DNA of 64,000 bases from Arcuatula senhousia. Taxonomy: Eukaryota > Mollusca > Bivalvia > Mytilida > Mytilidae. The stretch spans positions 12,703,001 through 12,767,000 of the forward strand of contig OZ020309.1 of the NCBI GenBank assembly GCA_963971305.1, read 5' to 3'. The notes beneath the pieces were generated by a model. The model saw only the letters and a list, made by a program, of their open reading frames with translations, searched no databases and was not told the DNA's origin. This document shows positions 1 through 12,800 of this stretch, piece after piece. Each line of letters starts with the position of its first letter. Within the stretch, counting starts at the first letter, position 1. The translations under genes and the position numbers were made by a program.

Positions 1-1129
1 TCCCATAACCAATTGGTACCTTAAAACAAAGGCAAAAGTAAAGAACTATGACATAAAGCATAGAGTTAATATCATGCTGACCAGATACAATATATAGAAA
101 GAAAAATCAGCAAAGATATGAATAAAAACGTTTTCGTAGTCGGAGTGGAAGACTAACAAAATAAATCGCACAGGCAGACAGACGGGCGGACGGTTATATA
201 ACCAAATCAGTTTTATGTTAAACCATAAGTCTCAATTATTTTTTAGACAAAGTAATGTGATGACATGCAGGAGAAATTATAGAATGCAACGGTCCTGACC
301 TGGTACAGGCACCCCAAAAGAAATGTTTGGCGGAACCAGATTTCATGGCATTCACCCTCTTATCTTACGTTGCGATTTTTAAAATATTATAAATATATTA
401 CAGGAAAAACAGCGCGTTAGGAAAAAAACGGGAAAAACAAACCAGATTTAGGGAAACCACAAGTAAAAACATCGTTTTCTTGAACTGTCATCTCTTTAAC
501 TTCCGGTATATGAATGCTGTAATCGGGTATTGTGGGTATTCGACTATTTTCCTCTGTTTTAGTCAGCATGAAGGCATCCTCTACTAGTTTACCGCGAATA
601 GGCCTTCCCCCGAGGCAGATTTCAGCTACAATATCTATCATCTTTCTGAAAGATATAAAATTTAATGCTTACACATTGCCAGGTTTGGTATTAAAAATAT
701 ACGAATTTCGGAGGTACAACGTATTTTGTTTTCGGTCTTTTTGTATGATTGTCGACTTTTTTAATTCGGGATACGGTAACTTGTTAGTAAATCAAAGTTT
801 CAAAATAGTGGCTTTAACCGAAGATGCACGACCTCGTTTGCGATAAATTCTATACAAACCAAAGCAATCACAAGCTTAATTCCTGAAATCTGTTCAAATC
901 GCTTACCTGACACATAATGATAACATTTTTACATCTAGAAAATTGATGATGCAGAATTGTTTTTTTTTCTAGAACACCCATTAAAACAAAGATATCAAAA
1001 ATATCTACTCAAATTCATAATAAATCTAAAATATATAGTTATAGATGAATCGAAAAATGGTTTAAAGATAGAAATGGCCGGATTTTGTTTTACAGAAATC
1101 AGGTAAGCGACAGACCTGCAATCGGGATC
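1..1129. other. Non-coding, mostly unassigned
   Basis: No convincing exon is visible. Short open stretches around 417-846 lie on both strands and lack splice sites or recognisable protein. The only recognisable piece is a retroelement tail fragment near 240-385, listed separately. Confidence 0.4.
240..385 (-). repeat. Retroelement 3'-tail fragment (copy 1 of 3)
   Basis: This stretch contains AACGGTCCTGACCTGGTACA and CAGATTTCATGGCA. Closely similar text occurs at 47260-47460 in the same orientation. It also occurs in reverse at 41340-41500, where it follows a reverse-transcriptase remnant. It is therefore read as a detached 3' tail of that retroelement. Confidence 0.5.
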
Positions 1130-1701
1130 CTATAGTTGATGATGGTATGGGACTTCATATCATGATGCCCACTTATAGGGATAACAGCCCCTAAATTAAC
1201 ATGTTTTCATGTTTTTTGCCTATAGAATGAAAACTACAGCAGATACAGAAAAGCGGTTGCTTGCTTAAATGTTCAGCTCATTAAGCTTTAAAAATGTCCC
1301 CATAGAGTCAGAGTTGTCAGATTACCCCTTAAAAGAGTTATGGCCCCTAAAATAACATTTTACATTTTTTTTGCCTACAGAATGAAAACTATTGCTGAAA
1401 GAGATAAGCTGTTACTTGCTTAAATTTTCAGCCTAATGAGCTCTTCAAAAGTTACCATAAGATGGAAGTTGTCAGATGACCCGTTATAGGGGTTACACCT
1501 TAAAGGTGAAAACCCCTTATACGGGTAACGGCTCCTTAACGGTGAAAAATAGTGTTTTTTTATTTATAGAATGAAAACTATTGCAGATAGAGAAAAGATT
1601 TTTCTTGCTTAAGACATTCAGCTTATTTGGCTCTACATAAGTATTCATAGGGTTGACATCAAGACCAGGTGAGCGATTCAGGCCCCTGGGAGCTTCTTGT
1701 T
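1130..1701 (-). mobile_element. Tandem-core pearl/Helentron-like element, partial
   Basis: About three copies of a roughly 150-bp unit are present, marked by GTTGTCAGATGACCC, CCTATAGAATGAAAACTA and TGCTTGCTTAAATGTTCAGC. The right edge has the family's end (CAAGACCAGGTGAGCGATTC followed by AGCTTCTTGTT). The hairpin end expected on the left is missing, so the copy is truncated. Complete relatives lie at 17385-18541 and 45830-47019. Confidence 0.65.
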
Positions 1702-2389
1702 AATTTACCAAACAAGATATCTCAGTATAATGAAAATCTGATAATTGCTGTTTGCTGGTATTATCTGATACGGTTAACGCTGGAAATCTGAAAAACATGT
1801 CCCCCTAAAATCCACTGAAAAGAGTTAAGATTTTTTTAATGTTGCTGATAGGAAAAGACATTTTCTCGATTCGAAGTTCGTTCCCGGTTAGTTCGGATAC
1901 ACACATTTATTTTGACCGCGGATTTAACCTAATGTTACTACATGACAACCTATTGTCAATTATGGTTTTTTTTTTACAAAATTTACCAGGATTTCAACAA
2001 GCAGTCGCTGAACCAGTACACAATTTTGTTAATAGCCACTTAAAGTTCTAGACAATAATATTACTAGTGACAGAAAAAAGATATTTAGACCACATTACAA
2101 TAATAGATCGATAATAGTTATATCTCTTTTTTGTAGCAGATTTAGATTATAGTTACTATTACATATCAGAAATTCCAATGTTTAATTTAATATGAAAAAC
2201 ATCAAAGTAACAAATATGACAATAATTCGCTTACCAAATCTTAGATCTTCGTTTAAAAGACAACATATCAAGTTACATACAAAATTCCCACAAGATAATG
2301 ATAGTTTTACGTTATTTCAATTTTTCATGTGTCCCCTGGACTGTTAGCGTTCATGTTGCCTCCGCAAACACTTCAGTGAAGGTATGAAT

Positions 2390-2590
2390 GGGGTTTACAG
2401 AATAGAGAATAATGACCAAAAAAGTTAACAGTTAAAGAATAATGACTTTTAAAAAAAGTAAACAATAAAGCATAAAGACCCTTACAGAATAAAGAATAAT
2501 AAAGAATATTGTAAAAAGTGGCCAAAGCCTTTTAAAGAATAGAGAACAAAGGGCAAAAAGTTTACAGAATAAAGAATTGAGGACACCCTC
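2390..2590. repeat. Degenerate AAAGAATAATGAC minisatellite
   Basis: Five to six imperfect copies of a roughly 30-35-bp unit built on ACAGAATAAAGAATAATGAC occur in a row. No coding or element ends are associated with it. Confidence 0.55.
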
Positions 2591-2722
2591 ATCATATTAA
2601 AATTATTGTACACCATGATTTTCCTGAAATTTTCTGTGTTTAATGGTTAACATTTTATCCAAAAAAAAAATCTTACCATCTTTGAACAATTTTACAGTCC
2701 GGCCAGAAATGTTCCGAAAACC

Positions 2723-5700
2723 ATTATGCTGGCGTCACACTGTCTCGATTTTGACATACGATGGACACACGAATGTGAAAATTTCAACTTCTTGCGAAGT
2801 TAGTCCCGAACTTGCTAAAAATCAAAATCAAAACCGAAGGGTATACGATTTGAACCGATGGCTAAGCGATCGGAAAAGTAGTACATACGAATAGCTGCGA
2901 ATCGATTACGAAGTTGTTACGATGTTATCAAGATTAGTCGAGATATTAGATCCGAAGGAGACACGAATTTATACGACGCCTGTATGACGTCGTGATTAGC
3001 ATACGATGGGTCTACGAAGCATCACGATGGGTATACGAAGTATGAAATATAATAACGCGATTTGCAATAAGTTTATATAATTTAGTCTATATAAATTGTC
3101 CTTTGCAGCCTCTAATTAGAATTTATGGATAACAAGTTAAAACGATGGCTCTCCAAGCAAACCCCTGCTGTCCCTGGTGTCGATCAGTAAGAGTAGATAA
3201 ACCATTTGATCTAAAGCTAATATGTAGAGCCTGTTAAGATAGAACAAAAAAGATGACGCTACTTTATCTTGTTTCGTTCGTGTGATTTGACCGAAGCACA
3301 AATAATCTGAAAACAAGAAGAATATGTTGTAACTATGTAGAAAGTTCAACAATTTTAGCTGTTGCGATCGATTCTTGAACAAAGCGTCACCTTATAATAT
3401 GTACATGTATAACTTCGTTACCGGCCCTATACCGGTATCTAAGTCCAAAGGTCCCGTAAATATTTGCGGACCGAAACGGAATGTAAACTTGATCTCAGTA
3501 ACCGGTAGTTGTGAACTGGCATACAGTACATAACAAAAAGCAGTTTAATAACTGCGGTCGTCTCGCTGTCACAATAAATTTTTCACACTTTTTTTAAACC
3601 TTATATATAGATATTAAACTTTAAACTGATTTTTGGAATGTGCGTCTTACCATGATGAGTTAAAGATGAAGTTAACGCGTTGTTCCGGTCCGCAATTTTT
3701 TACAGAGTTAGGACCCTTTGAACTTTGGAATTTCACTGAAATTTCAGTTTCCCACACTTTTTTCTAAACCCTTAATTATAAGACACACAAACGGGCAGAC
3801 GGAGTGCAAACCTAAAGTCCCCTTCGGCTTTTGTCGGTAGGGGATTGATAAAAACTAATGTAAGTTTAAAATGTTTAAACCTTTATTTCTGATATTGAAA
3901 TTTAATTATTAGAAGGTGCCACAAAAGCCTGGATGAGGACGCGAAAGATAGAAGCGCCTGGCTGGAAAGAACAGGACGAAAAGAAAAGCGTCAGAAGATT
4001 CTAGATCCAGACTGTCTTCGCTTTGTTTTGTCTTTTCTTCTTGTACTTTTGAGACTGATCATTCTAGTTTTAAATTTTTTTTTTTATTTCCTTTATCAAT
4101 TTTTCGAAACTAAAAAAAACTTGAATAAAGAACTAATGAGGATACTTGTATCACAAGCTGTTGTCTTGTAAGTCTTCCTCCTGCTGCATTTTAATTATGA
4201 GGGGGAAAACAGAGCTATATCTATACATGTACTAACTTTTCTTTTTCTTAACGATTTATTGTAACACGCCCTAACTCACTGAAATGGATTAATAAATGTC
4301 CCTATAAGGCACTTTTGACACGTTTGATATTTTTTTTACTTCAGAAATCGCACTGCTTTAACCAGTGCCGTGTTTCCATCTCCATGCCATTACTCTATGC
4401 CATTACATTAGTTACGACGGATATACGAAAACAAAGCGAGGTCTTTGCGACGCCGTTGTTTCCTTCGCACCACCTTCGGAGAGCTTCTTGTTTTATTCGT
4501 TCCGCCATCGTAAGATAAATTAAGCCGACGACACTTAGAAGGCAACACGAAATCAGAAGATGCTTTCACGAAGGCATTACGATGGAAAGGATGGATAAAC
4601 GAACACAACACGAACAAGGACCTTCGCACGAACCTTCGGGAGTTTTTTAACATGTTAAAAAAATTAGGAAGGCATTACGAAGTTGCTCCCGAAGTTGGAA
4701 TATTTCAGCCGATGGTGCTACGATGGTAAAAGATGGCAACACGAATAGCGCCATCTGGTTACGATCAGTCCCGATTTTGAAAATATCCATAATCGTGTTT
4801 CCATCGGGGGCAAAATCGGGATAGTGTGACGCCAGCATTATGGCGCTATTCGTGTTGCCATCTTTTTCCATCGTAGCACCTTCTGTGGAAATTTTCTGAC
4901 TTCGGGATAAACTTCGTAGTGCCTCCGAAATTTTTTAACATGTTAAAAAACTGCCGAAGGTTCGTGCGAAGGTCCTTGTTCGTGTTGTGTTCGTTAATCC
5001 ATCCTTTCTATCGTAATGACTTCGCGAAAGCATCTTTTGATTTCGTGTTGCCTTCTAAGTGTCGTCGGTTACATTTATCTTGCGATGGCGGCACGAATGA
5101 AACGAGAAGCTCTCCAAAGGTGGTGCGAAGGAAACACGGCGTCGCGAAGACCTCGCTTTGTATTCGTATATCCGTCGTAACTTGTGTAATGGCATAGAGT
5201 AATGGCACGGAGATGGAAACACGGCACTGGTCAAAGCAATACGATTTCTTAATGTTAGTGAGAACACCTGATCCCAAAAATAATGCCGAATTTAAAATGT
5301 CCAATTTTTTGATATATTAATATTAGGTATATACTTTATCTTGTGTAAAAATATTGGACCCCCTTTCCAGGCTTGTTTTCCAAAAATCTAGGCTCAAAGT
5401 TTTCTCAAATTACTTAAGATTATGTAGGAAAGGCCAAATAATTAGCATTTAATCTTGTCGCAGAGAAAATCCATCAATTTAAATTTTATTTTTATTTGAT
5501 AAAAGTCAATGAAATACAATATATTTTGAAACAAAGCAATAAAAACTGGGGGTCACCAGCTTATTGTTCTGTCTACAATACAAATCTTTGTATTTTTTTT
5601 GTCATTTTTCAAGTGGATTATCTCCCTTGTTTTATTTGAAAATTTTATTTATGAAGGAATGGTTGTTTTATTTGTATTAATTTTAATTTATTTTGTTAAA

Positions 5701-7670
5701 ATTTTATTAAATGAAACTATTTAACACAAGTTTCAAGGTATTTGTAACATATGCTCTTGAACAAAAGAAAAGAACATGTAGCTCAGCTTTTGTTGTTTTG
5801 ATTAACATGCAGCAGGAGGAAGACTTACAAGATAGCAGCTTATGATACAAGTACCCTCATTAATTTTCTATTCATGATTTTCTTGTTTCCAAAAACTAGT
5901 ATAGGAAATAAAAAAAAATCGAACTAGAATGATCAGTCTCAAACGTACAAAAGAAAAGACACAAAAAAGGCGAAGACAGTCTGGATCTAGAATCTTCTGT
6001 CGCTTTCCTTTTCGTCCTGTTCTTTCCAACCAGTCGCTTCCCTCTTCCACGTTCTCGTCTAGGCTTTGGTGGCATCTTTTAATACTTAAATTTCAATATC
6101 AGAAATAAAGGTTTAAACATTTTAATATTTTACTTCATTTTTTATCAGTCCCCTACCGACAAAAGCCGAAGGGGACTTTAGGTTTGCACTCCGTCAGCCC
6201 GTTTGCGTGTCTGTCCAGCCCGGCCGTCTTGCTATCACAATAAGATTTCCGCACTTGAAAAAAACCTTATACATATAGATATTGAGTTAAAGATCAGATT
6301 TACGTGTCGTTCCGGTCCGCAAATTTTTACAGGAGTTGGGACCCTTTGAACTTTGAAAATTCACTGAAACAATTTCCCATACTTTTATTTCTAAACCCTT
6401 ATAGGTCTTTAACTGCTTTTTGGTTTGTACTGTATGCGAGTCCAGCATTACGGGTTACAGATCAACTTTACGTTCCGTTTCGGTCTGTCTGCAAATGTTT
6501 ACAGGACCTTTGGACTTTTAGATATGGGACCGGTAAGGAAGTAATGAGGCAATTGATAATGTATTGTAAGGTGGGTGCGCTTAATTTGTTCAATAATCGT
6601 TCGCAACAGCTAAAATTGCTGAACTTTATTGCCCAAAATATGAAAGCCCATTGGGCTCATTTTGGTAATCTAAAAATCAATTTTCGCGTTATAACACGCT
6701 TTAATCAATTTTCCCGCTATACTATTCCATAAAACATGTAAAATATCGCGTTACTTTCGCCTTATAACGGGTTACTCGCGTAACTTTCGTAAACTTTGGC
6801 AGAGCTTATAACAAATGAAGTAACATCATTTTTCTCTATCTTCAGTCTCTACATATTAAATTTAGAATTATCTTCTCTTACTGGACGACATCAGGGACAT
6901 GCAGCGTAGGTATACTTAGAGATCCCTAGTTTTATCTTCCATCCATATATACCAGAGAGCAACGGACAAATTGAAGACTGAACTATAATTTTATTGCGAA
7001 ATTTTCACACTTAATTGCAAAACGGGTTGTCATATCTAACGCGATTTGCAATAACAATGTATGCTTTGGTGTATTGTTTCTACAAAGTTTCACCATATTT
7101 TTTTCTGTTTTAGTATTATGCGTGCTTCGTCAACTCACACAAGGCACGAACAAAACAAGATGAAGTAACATAATCTTTTTTATGTTTTATCTTTACAGTT
7201 CTACATATTAGCTTTTTATCAAATGTCTCATCTACTCTTACTGCTTGACATCATGGACAGCAGGGGTATACTTGGAGAGCCTTCGTTTGAACTTGTTATC
7301 CTTACATACTAATTAAAGGCAGGAAAGGGCAAATCGCGTCATTACATTTCATACTTCGTATACCCATCGGGATGCATCGTAGACCCATCGTATGCTAAAC
7401 ACAACGTCGTACAGTCATCGCATAACTTCGTTTCTCCTTCGGATCTTATTCTCGACTAATCTTGATAACATCGTAACAACTTCGTAATTGGTTCGCAGCT
7501 ATTCGTATGTGCAACTTTTCTAATCGTTTAGCCATCGGTTCTAATCGTATACCCTTCGGTTTTGATTTTGATTTTTAGCAAGATCGGGACTAACTTCGCA
7601 CGAAGTTGACATTTTCACATTCGTGTGTCCATCGTATGTCAAAATCAGGACAGTGTGACGCCAGCATAAT
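2723..7670. mobile_element. Foldback element: 4.9-kb imperfect palindrome
   Basis: The left end starts ATTATGCTGGCGTCACACTG and the right end is its reverse complement. The two arms stay complementary almost to the middle. For example, 4135-4200 pairs with 5795-5865, 3940-4015 with 5970-6045, 3780-3850 with 6140-6200, and 4520-4650 with 4930-5080. The centre is near 4800. The right arm carries extra sequence (about 5290-5780 and 6600-7050) absent from the left. A further copy of the terminus (GTGTGACGCCAGCAT) lies at 4824-4838, as if an older end was trapped in the loop. No transposase is encoded. Target duplications are not clear; the outermost bases of the two ends are themselves complementary. 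Open stretches inside (for example 3137-3382, 5008-5304 and 6304-6732) are not supported as genes. Confidence 0.8.
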
Positions 7671-7843
7671 ATCAACAGACAAAAAAACTATGCTTTATTA
7701 GGAACTATATTCAACAGAAGATAATTTGTGGAGTCTTAACATCTATAGTGGTATTCATTTATTTTCCCTGCAAAAAAGATCCTTGTTTTTAAATTTTTCA
7801 CGATGATAATAACGATCGATAGCATCGGCATGTATTTATTGCC

Positions 7844-8398
7844 CCCCCCCCCCCCCCCCCCCCCGCCGCAACGCGACAGAGGGACCTAGTAATGGTCTTC
7901 GTCCGTCACACTTTTGTGAGCGCAACCCCTCTGAGACCGCTCAACGGATTTTGATGAAGTTTTGTAGGATTATTTGTTATGATACCGCGTAGTTGATCAT
8001 ATCGCACCGCCATTTTGATTCAACAAATTTTATAGGAGTTATGGGACTTTATTTACTTTGTTCATTTTAGGTCATAGGAACACTTTGTGAGCGCAACTCC
8101 TCTGAGACCGCTCAACGGATTTTGATGAAATTTTGTAGGATTGTTTGTCATGATATGTACGTAGTTGATCATATCGCACCGCCATTTTGATTCAACAAAT
8201 TTTATAGGAGTTATTGGACTTTATCGACTTTGTTCATTTTAGGCACTTTGTGAGCGCAACTCCTCTGAAACCGCTCAACGGAATTTGATAAAATTGTGTA
8301 TGATTGTTTGTCATGATATTAAGTTGATCCTATCCCAATGCAATTTTAATTTTTCAAATTTCAGTAAATTTTAAACTTTAATACGGCGGCGGGGGACA
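7844..8398 (-). mobile_element. Tandem-core element with C-run end
   Basis: A run of about 20 C and GCCGCAACGCG at the left and GGCGGCGGGGGACATG at the right bracket three copies of a roughly 160-bp unit. The unit is marked by TGAGCGCAACTCCTCTGAGA, CGCTCAACGGATTTTGATGA and CATATCGCACCGCCATTTTG. The CCCCGC/GCGGGG end is shared in reverse with the element at 26755-27650, so the two are probably one broad family. Confidence 0.65.
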
Positions 8399-9172
8399 TG
8401 CATTGGCTACGTGTGACAAAATTGTTGCACATGGATCTGACTATTATCCTATACGAGGCACATGTTACGATGTGTGAACATTTGTCTAAAAGGTCAATAA
8501 ATTTTAATATTTTTTTGTCATTGAAATTTCCAATTGTTTAATTCAAAATTGTTTAAAACACCAGGTTTCTTTCCTTGTACTACACATGGTCGATATCCTC
8601 GGTACTGGATTTCGCTTTCCTGTTCGAACTGTTTTTGATTTCTGGTACTTTTCGTTCATTACTTTTGGATTTTAACCTTCCAATGTTTTGACTCAAATGC
8701 TGCTGATGAGATGTTTCACCTTAAAATATGCATACGCAGCATAATCTGTTTTGATATTTGTATTTTGAAACCCGGTCACTGGGTCGATAACCGCTGCTGG
8801 TGGACCAGAGGTCCCCTAGTGTAATCGGAAGCTTGATTGTCAGACTTGTCCTACACCAATTTACCAATAAATTTCAATACTTTTTGTCGTTGAAATTTCC
8901 TATTGTAAAATATAAAATGGTTTAAACACCAGGTTTCTTTCTTTCACTGCTCATGCTATTTGTATTTTGAAACCTCTGGGTCCCCGAGGGTAATCGCAAG
9001 CATTGTCGTCAGGCTTTTCAGACACGAATCAACCAAATCTGATTAAAACCAGAGTAGGCTCAATGGGGCCGCTGCAAAGGCTACACTCGAGGGATTTACA
9101 TATGCGTTAGACTTGCTTCCAAATCAAGGATAAACTGAATAACTAAAATGTACTTTGAACGTATACAGAAAT
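8399..9172. other. Unassigned, with a diverged internal duplication
   Basis: Two related stretches near 8505-8590 and 8870-8945 share CACCAGGTTTCTTTC, AAATTTC and TTTTTGTC. They look like remnants of an old repeat. No exon or recognisable element end is visible. Confidence 0.35.
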
Positions 9173-9310
9173 GAACAAGCTGGTGTAGCGAGCTCGCCAG
9201 TCGGACTGGCAGTTTTACACCAGGGTCTGTGGTTCTATCACTTTGTAGAGGGTTTGACAAAAATGAAGGCCTCTACAAAAGCCACAGACTAAAAACCTTA
9301 TAGCTTGTTC
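9173..9310. other. Predicted three-way-junction foldback
   Basis: GAACAAGCT (9173-9181) pairs perfectly with AGCTTGTTC (9302-9310). Inside are two stem-loops. The first pairs TGGTGTA (9181-9187) with TACACCA (9216-9222) and then GCCAG with CTGGC. The second pairs GTCTGTGG (9225-9232) with CCACAGAC (9282-9289), and TGTAGAGG (9244-9251) with CCTCTACA (9270-9277). This could be a structured RNA or a small foldback transposon. No TA or longer target duplication is obvious. Confidence 0.5.
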
Positions 9311-9842
9311 TGTCTCATGTATTAATAAACTAAGAAGTTTAAACAATGAAAAACAGAGCTAGGAGCTTTCAACGGATGTTTTTATTTAAAAATCCCCTCC
9401 TGGGTATAATATAATTAACTTTTTGCTAAAAATTCCTAATAAGACATAAGCAAATCTGAATGAGGCGTGGTACCTTATATAAGTATATCATGTATATAGA
9501 ATTGGTTTCACAATCGCGGGAGGTCGTTTATATGACAAATTTCGTAAAAATGTTAAATCTATATCAATCTCTCTGTATTTTTTTAACAAATCAGTATAGA
9601 CTGAATTGAAAATATTTCATATGAGATCATATTAACGTCAACAGAAAAGAAAATGATCCTATCTCTTAATAATATTAAATTTGTAGGATTAAGGATCTAA
9701 AACAATAACTTTCTATAGACATTCAAAATTTCAACGTTGCCAATACTGCAAATCTTTTTCTTAATATCTACTTATATATTTTCCCATGAAGTTAATATAT
9801 TTCTGCAAGTGTTAGAATCGCCCGAAGTACTGGGATACGTAT
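9311..9842. other. Upstream region of the four-pass membrane gene
   Basis: No repeat family is recognised. It probably contains the promoter and 5' UTR of the gene starting at 9843, but no convincing core promoter motif can be assigned by eye. Confidence 0.35.
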
Positions 9843-12800
9843 ATGCACAGAGAAATGAAGCGGTTAAAGATAGAATGGATTGAAGCTGGACTTCTCGTTA
9901 CATCATTTGCTTGTGTTTTCTTGTCACTCTTTTTGACCTCAGCATCCCTTTCCAGATCAGTCAAGTGGAACGAGTATGATTCCTTCACGGACTATGGTCA
10001 ACCATCGGTTTTCCATTTCAAGCTGTACGCCTGGCAGAATCTATGGACATTCTACGATGGATGGATGGGTCCACATGATAAAACTCATAGCCAGGCCTAT
10101 AGAGAAATTATTATTGGTCAGTATTTTAACAGTGACAATAAAAAAGTAAATTAATCAAATTATTGAAGGATGACGATATTTCAGCAATAAGGGGTGCCTC
10201 TTCAACCGTCAATGATTTTCTATATATTCCAAGATATTAATTCAGAAATTCAGAAGCGGGGTGTAACAATTTTTTTTCGAGAAATGATTTTTTTTAGTGT
10301 TTTTACTTGGATTTTACACAGGCAAATTTGGCTCACATGAGTTTCACATGAAAAAAGTTCACATGAAATTCACCCGAATCGAGCTTATACGTGAAATTCA
10401 CATGAAAAAGTTCACGTGAGTTTCATGTGAAATGAGCTTTCACATGAAATTCACATGAATCTCACGTGAGTTTCATGTGAGTTTCACGTGAATCTCACAT
10501 GAAAACACTTCACATCAATTTCACGTGAGCCGGTTTCATGTGAAACTCACATGATTTTCATGTGAAATTCAAATGAGATTCACATGAATATCACGTGAAG
10601 CTCGATTCACGTGAAACTCATGTGACCCAAATTTGCCTGTGTATGCAGACGACATATTTGTTTTGTTAGTTTTACTTAAGGGGTGGCGTACACCCAGTAC
10701 GTATTTCCTTGAATCCGCCACTGATATTCAACTATTTTTAGCAGTCGGTGCATTTGGATCTAAAGCTAGCCATAAGATATGTCCGTAGAGATGGAAAATA
10801 TCAAATATATATAAGTACACAACAACATTCTTGGGGATTTTGAGATATGTCTTTTTTTGTTACCTTTATTATTTCAAATTTTATTCCACCTTCTTTGATT
10901 TCTGTTTAAATATAACCACTGCAAATTAACCAATAATGGTCAATTTTATCAAGTTCTTTATACATGATGATCATAGAAATAGGGAAAATTTAGGAGTCTT
11001 GACTAGGCAACCGAAAGCTAGATTTTTATCTAGCCTAGGTGGTCTAGGGCGCTGGACACAGTGCAGGCGAAGTTGCCATGGATGACAGAGTATGGGTTCG
11101 ATTCTAGCTCAACCCCATGCTGGATTTTCCGGTGTCAACGGCTTTAAAAAGATGATTTTCATCACTGTTGGCACACGGACACCCCTTTCTAACTTTGCAG
11201 CTCACCATATCCATTCTATATTATATCTATTACTTAACAGAGCTGTACGCAACACCATTTATCATATATATACTTAATTGAAATTTATATGTATTGTAAA
11301 ACCACAAAACCAAAGATTAAGATCAAAAGATGAGGATGCAACTGTACCCTGATGCATAAACATATGAAGCGTCACCAGGACTTGTTCAAGATAAAGTTGC
11401 ACATATAAATTATTTACAATGCTAATTGTCAGTCACTCAACCTGAAAATCAAAGTCAAGGTCAAAATTCTTAAAGATGAGATCGCCTGAAACAAGTAAAA
11501 AAACCTTGATCAATACACTTTCAATAAATTAACTTTTATTTCAGATCCCTGGCGGGCACCGATCAGAAAATCTGTTATAGCATCAGTAGTGTTAGGACTC
11601 GTCTCTTTAACAGTTTTTATAGGATTCGGAGTAGTTCAAGTTTTAAAAAACAAAGGAATAATTCAAAACAAATGGATCAGAGACAAAGTTCAGTATATTT
11701 CAGCAATATTTCTCGTCGCCTCTTCTGTGATTTCATGCATTACAGGTAAAATTACTATAATAGTCAGATTTCATTCAGTACAGGTACCATTTCCGTTAGT
11801 CCCATTTGATTCAGTACAGGTAAATTACCGTTAAGTCCGAGATTTCATTCAATACATGCATGTAGCATTTCATTAAGTCTCGAGATTTCAATCGGGATAA
11901 GTATCATTTCCGTAAGTAAGATTTCATTCCGTACGGGTAACATTTCCGTAAGTCCGCGGTTTCATTCAGTACAAGTAATATTTACGTTAAGTCAGATTTA
12001 ATTCAGTACAGATAACATTTCCATGAATCCGAGATTTAATTTCGTACAGGTAACTGTTTCATAATATTAAAAACGAAAGAATATGGAATATGTGCCAGAA
12101 ATAAGTCAGATTTGATTCAGTGCAGGTCACATTTCCGTCAGTCAGGTTTTATTCAGTACAGGTATCCACAAGTCAGAGATTTCAGTCAATGTAAGAAACA
12201 TTTCCGTTTGTAAATTTTCTATTCAGTACATGTAACATTTCCATTCAGTACAGGTAACATTTCCGTAAGTCCGCGATTTCATTCAGTACAAGTAATATTA
12301 ACGTTAGTCAGATTTAATTCAGTACAGATAACATTTCCACAAATACGAGATTTAATTTGGTACAGGTAACTTTTCCATAAGAGTGCAGGTAACATTTCCA
12401 TAAGTCACAGATTTCATTCAGTTTAAGTAACATTTTCGTTTGTAAGATTTTTATTCAGTGCAAGTAACATTTCCGTAAATCTCGATATCTTATTCAATTA
12501 GATAACATTTTCGTTAGTCTGAAATTTAATTTAGAACAGGTAACATTTTCGTAGGTCATATTTCATTCAATATAGATAACATTTCCGTAGGTCTCGAGAT
12601 TTTATTCAGTACATGTAATATTTCCCTTCGTCTCGAGATTTCATTCAGTACAGGTTATATTTCGGTACGTCTCAATACATTTTGCACAAGTAACATTTAA
12701 GTAAGTCCCACTTTATTCAGTACAGTTAACATTTCCGTTTATTATATTTTATTCAGTATAGGTAATATTGCCGTTATTTCGAGGTTGTATTCAGTACAAG

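Noticed and set aside
4315..5304. Cluster of open frames on both strands
   Set aside because: They mirror each other because they lie in the palindrome centre, and their peptides are rich in R, S and F from repeated TTCG/CGAA motifs.
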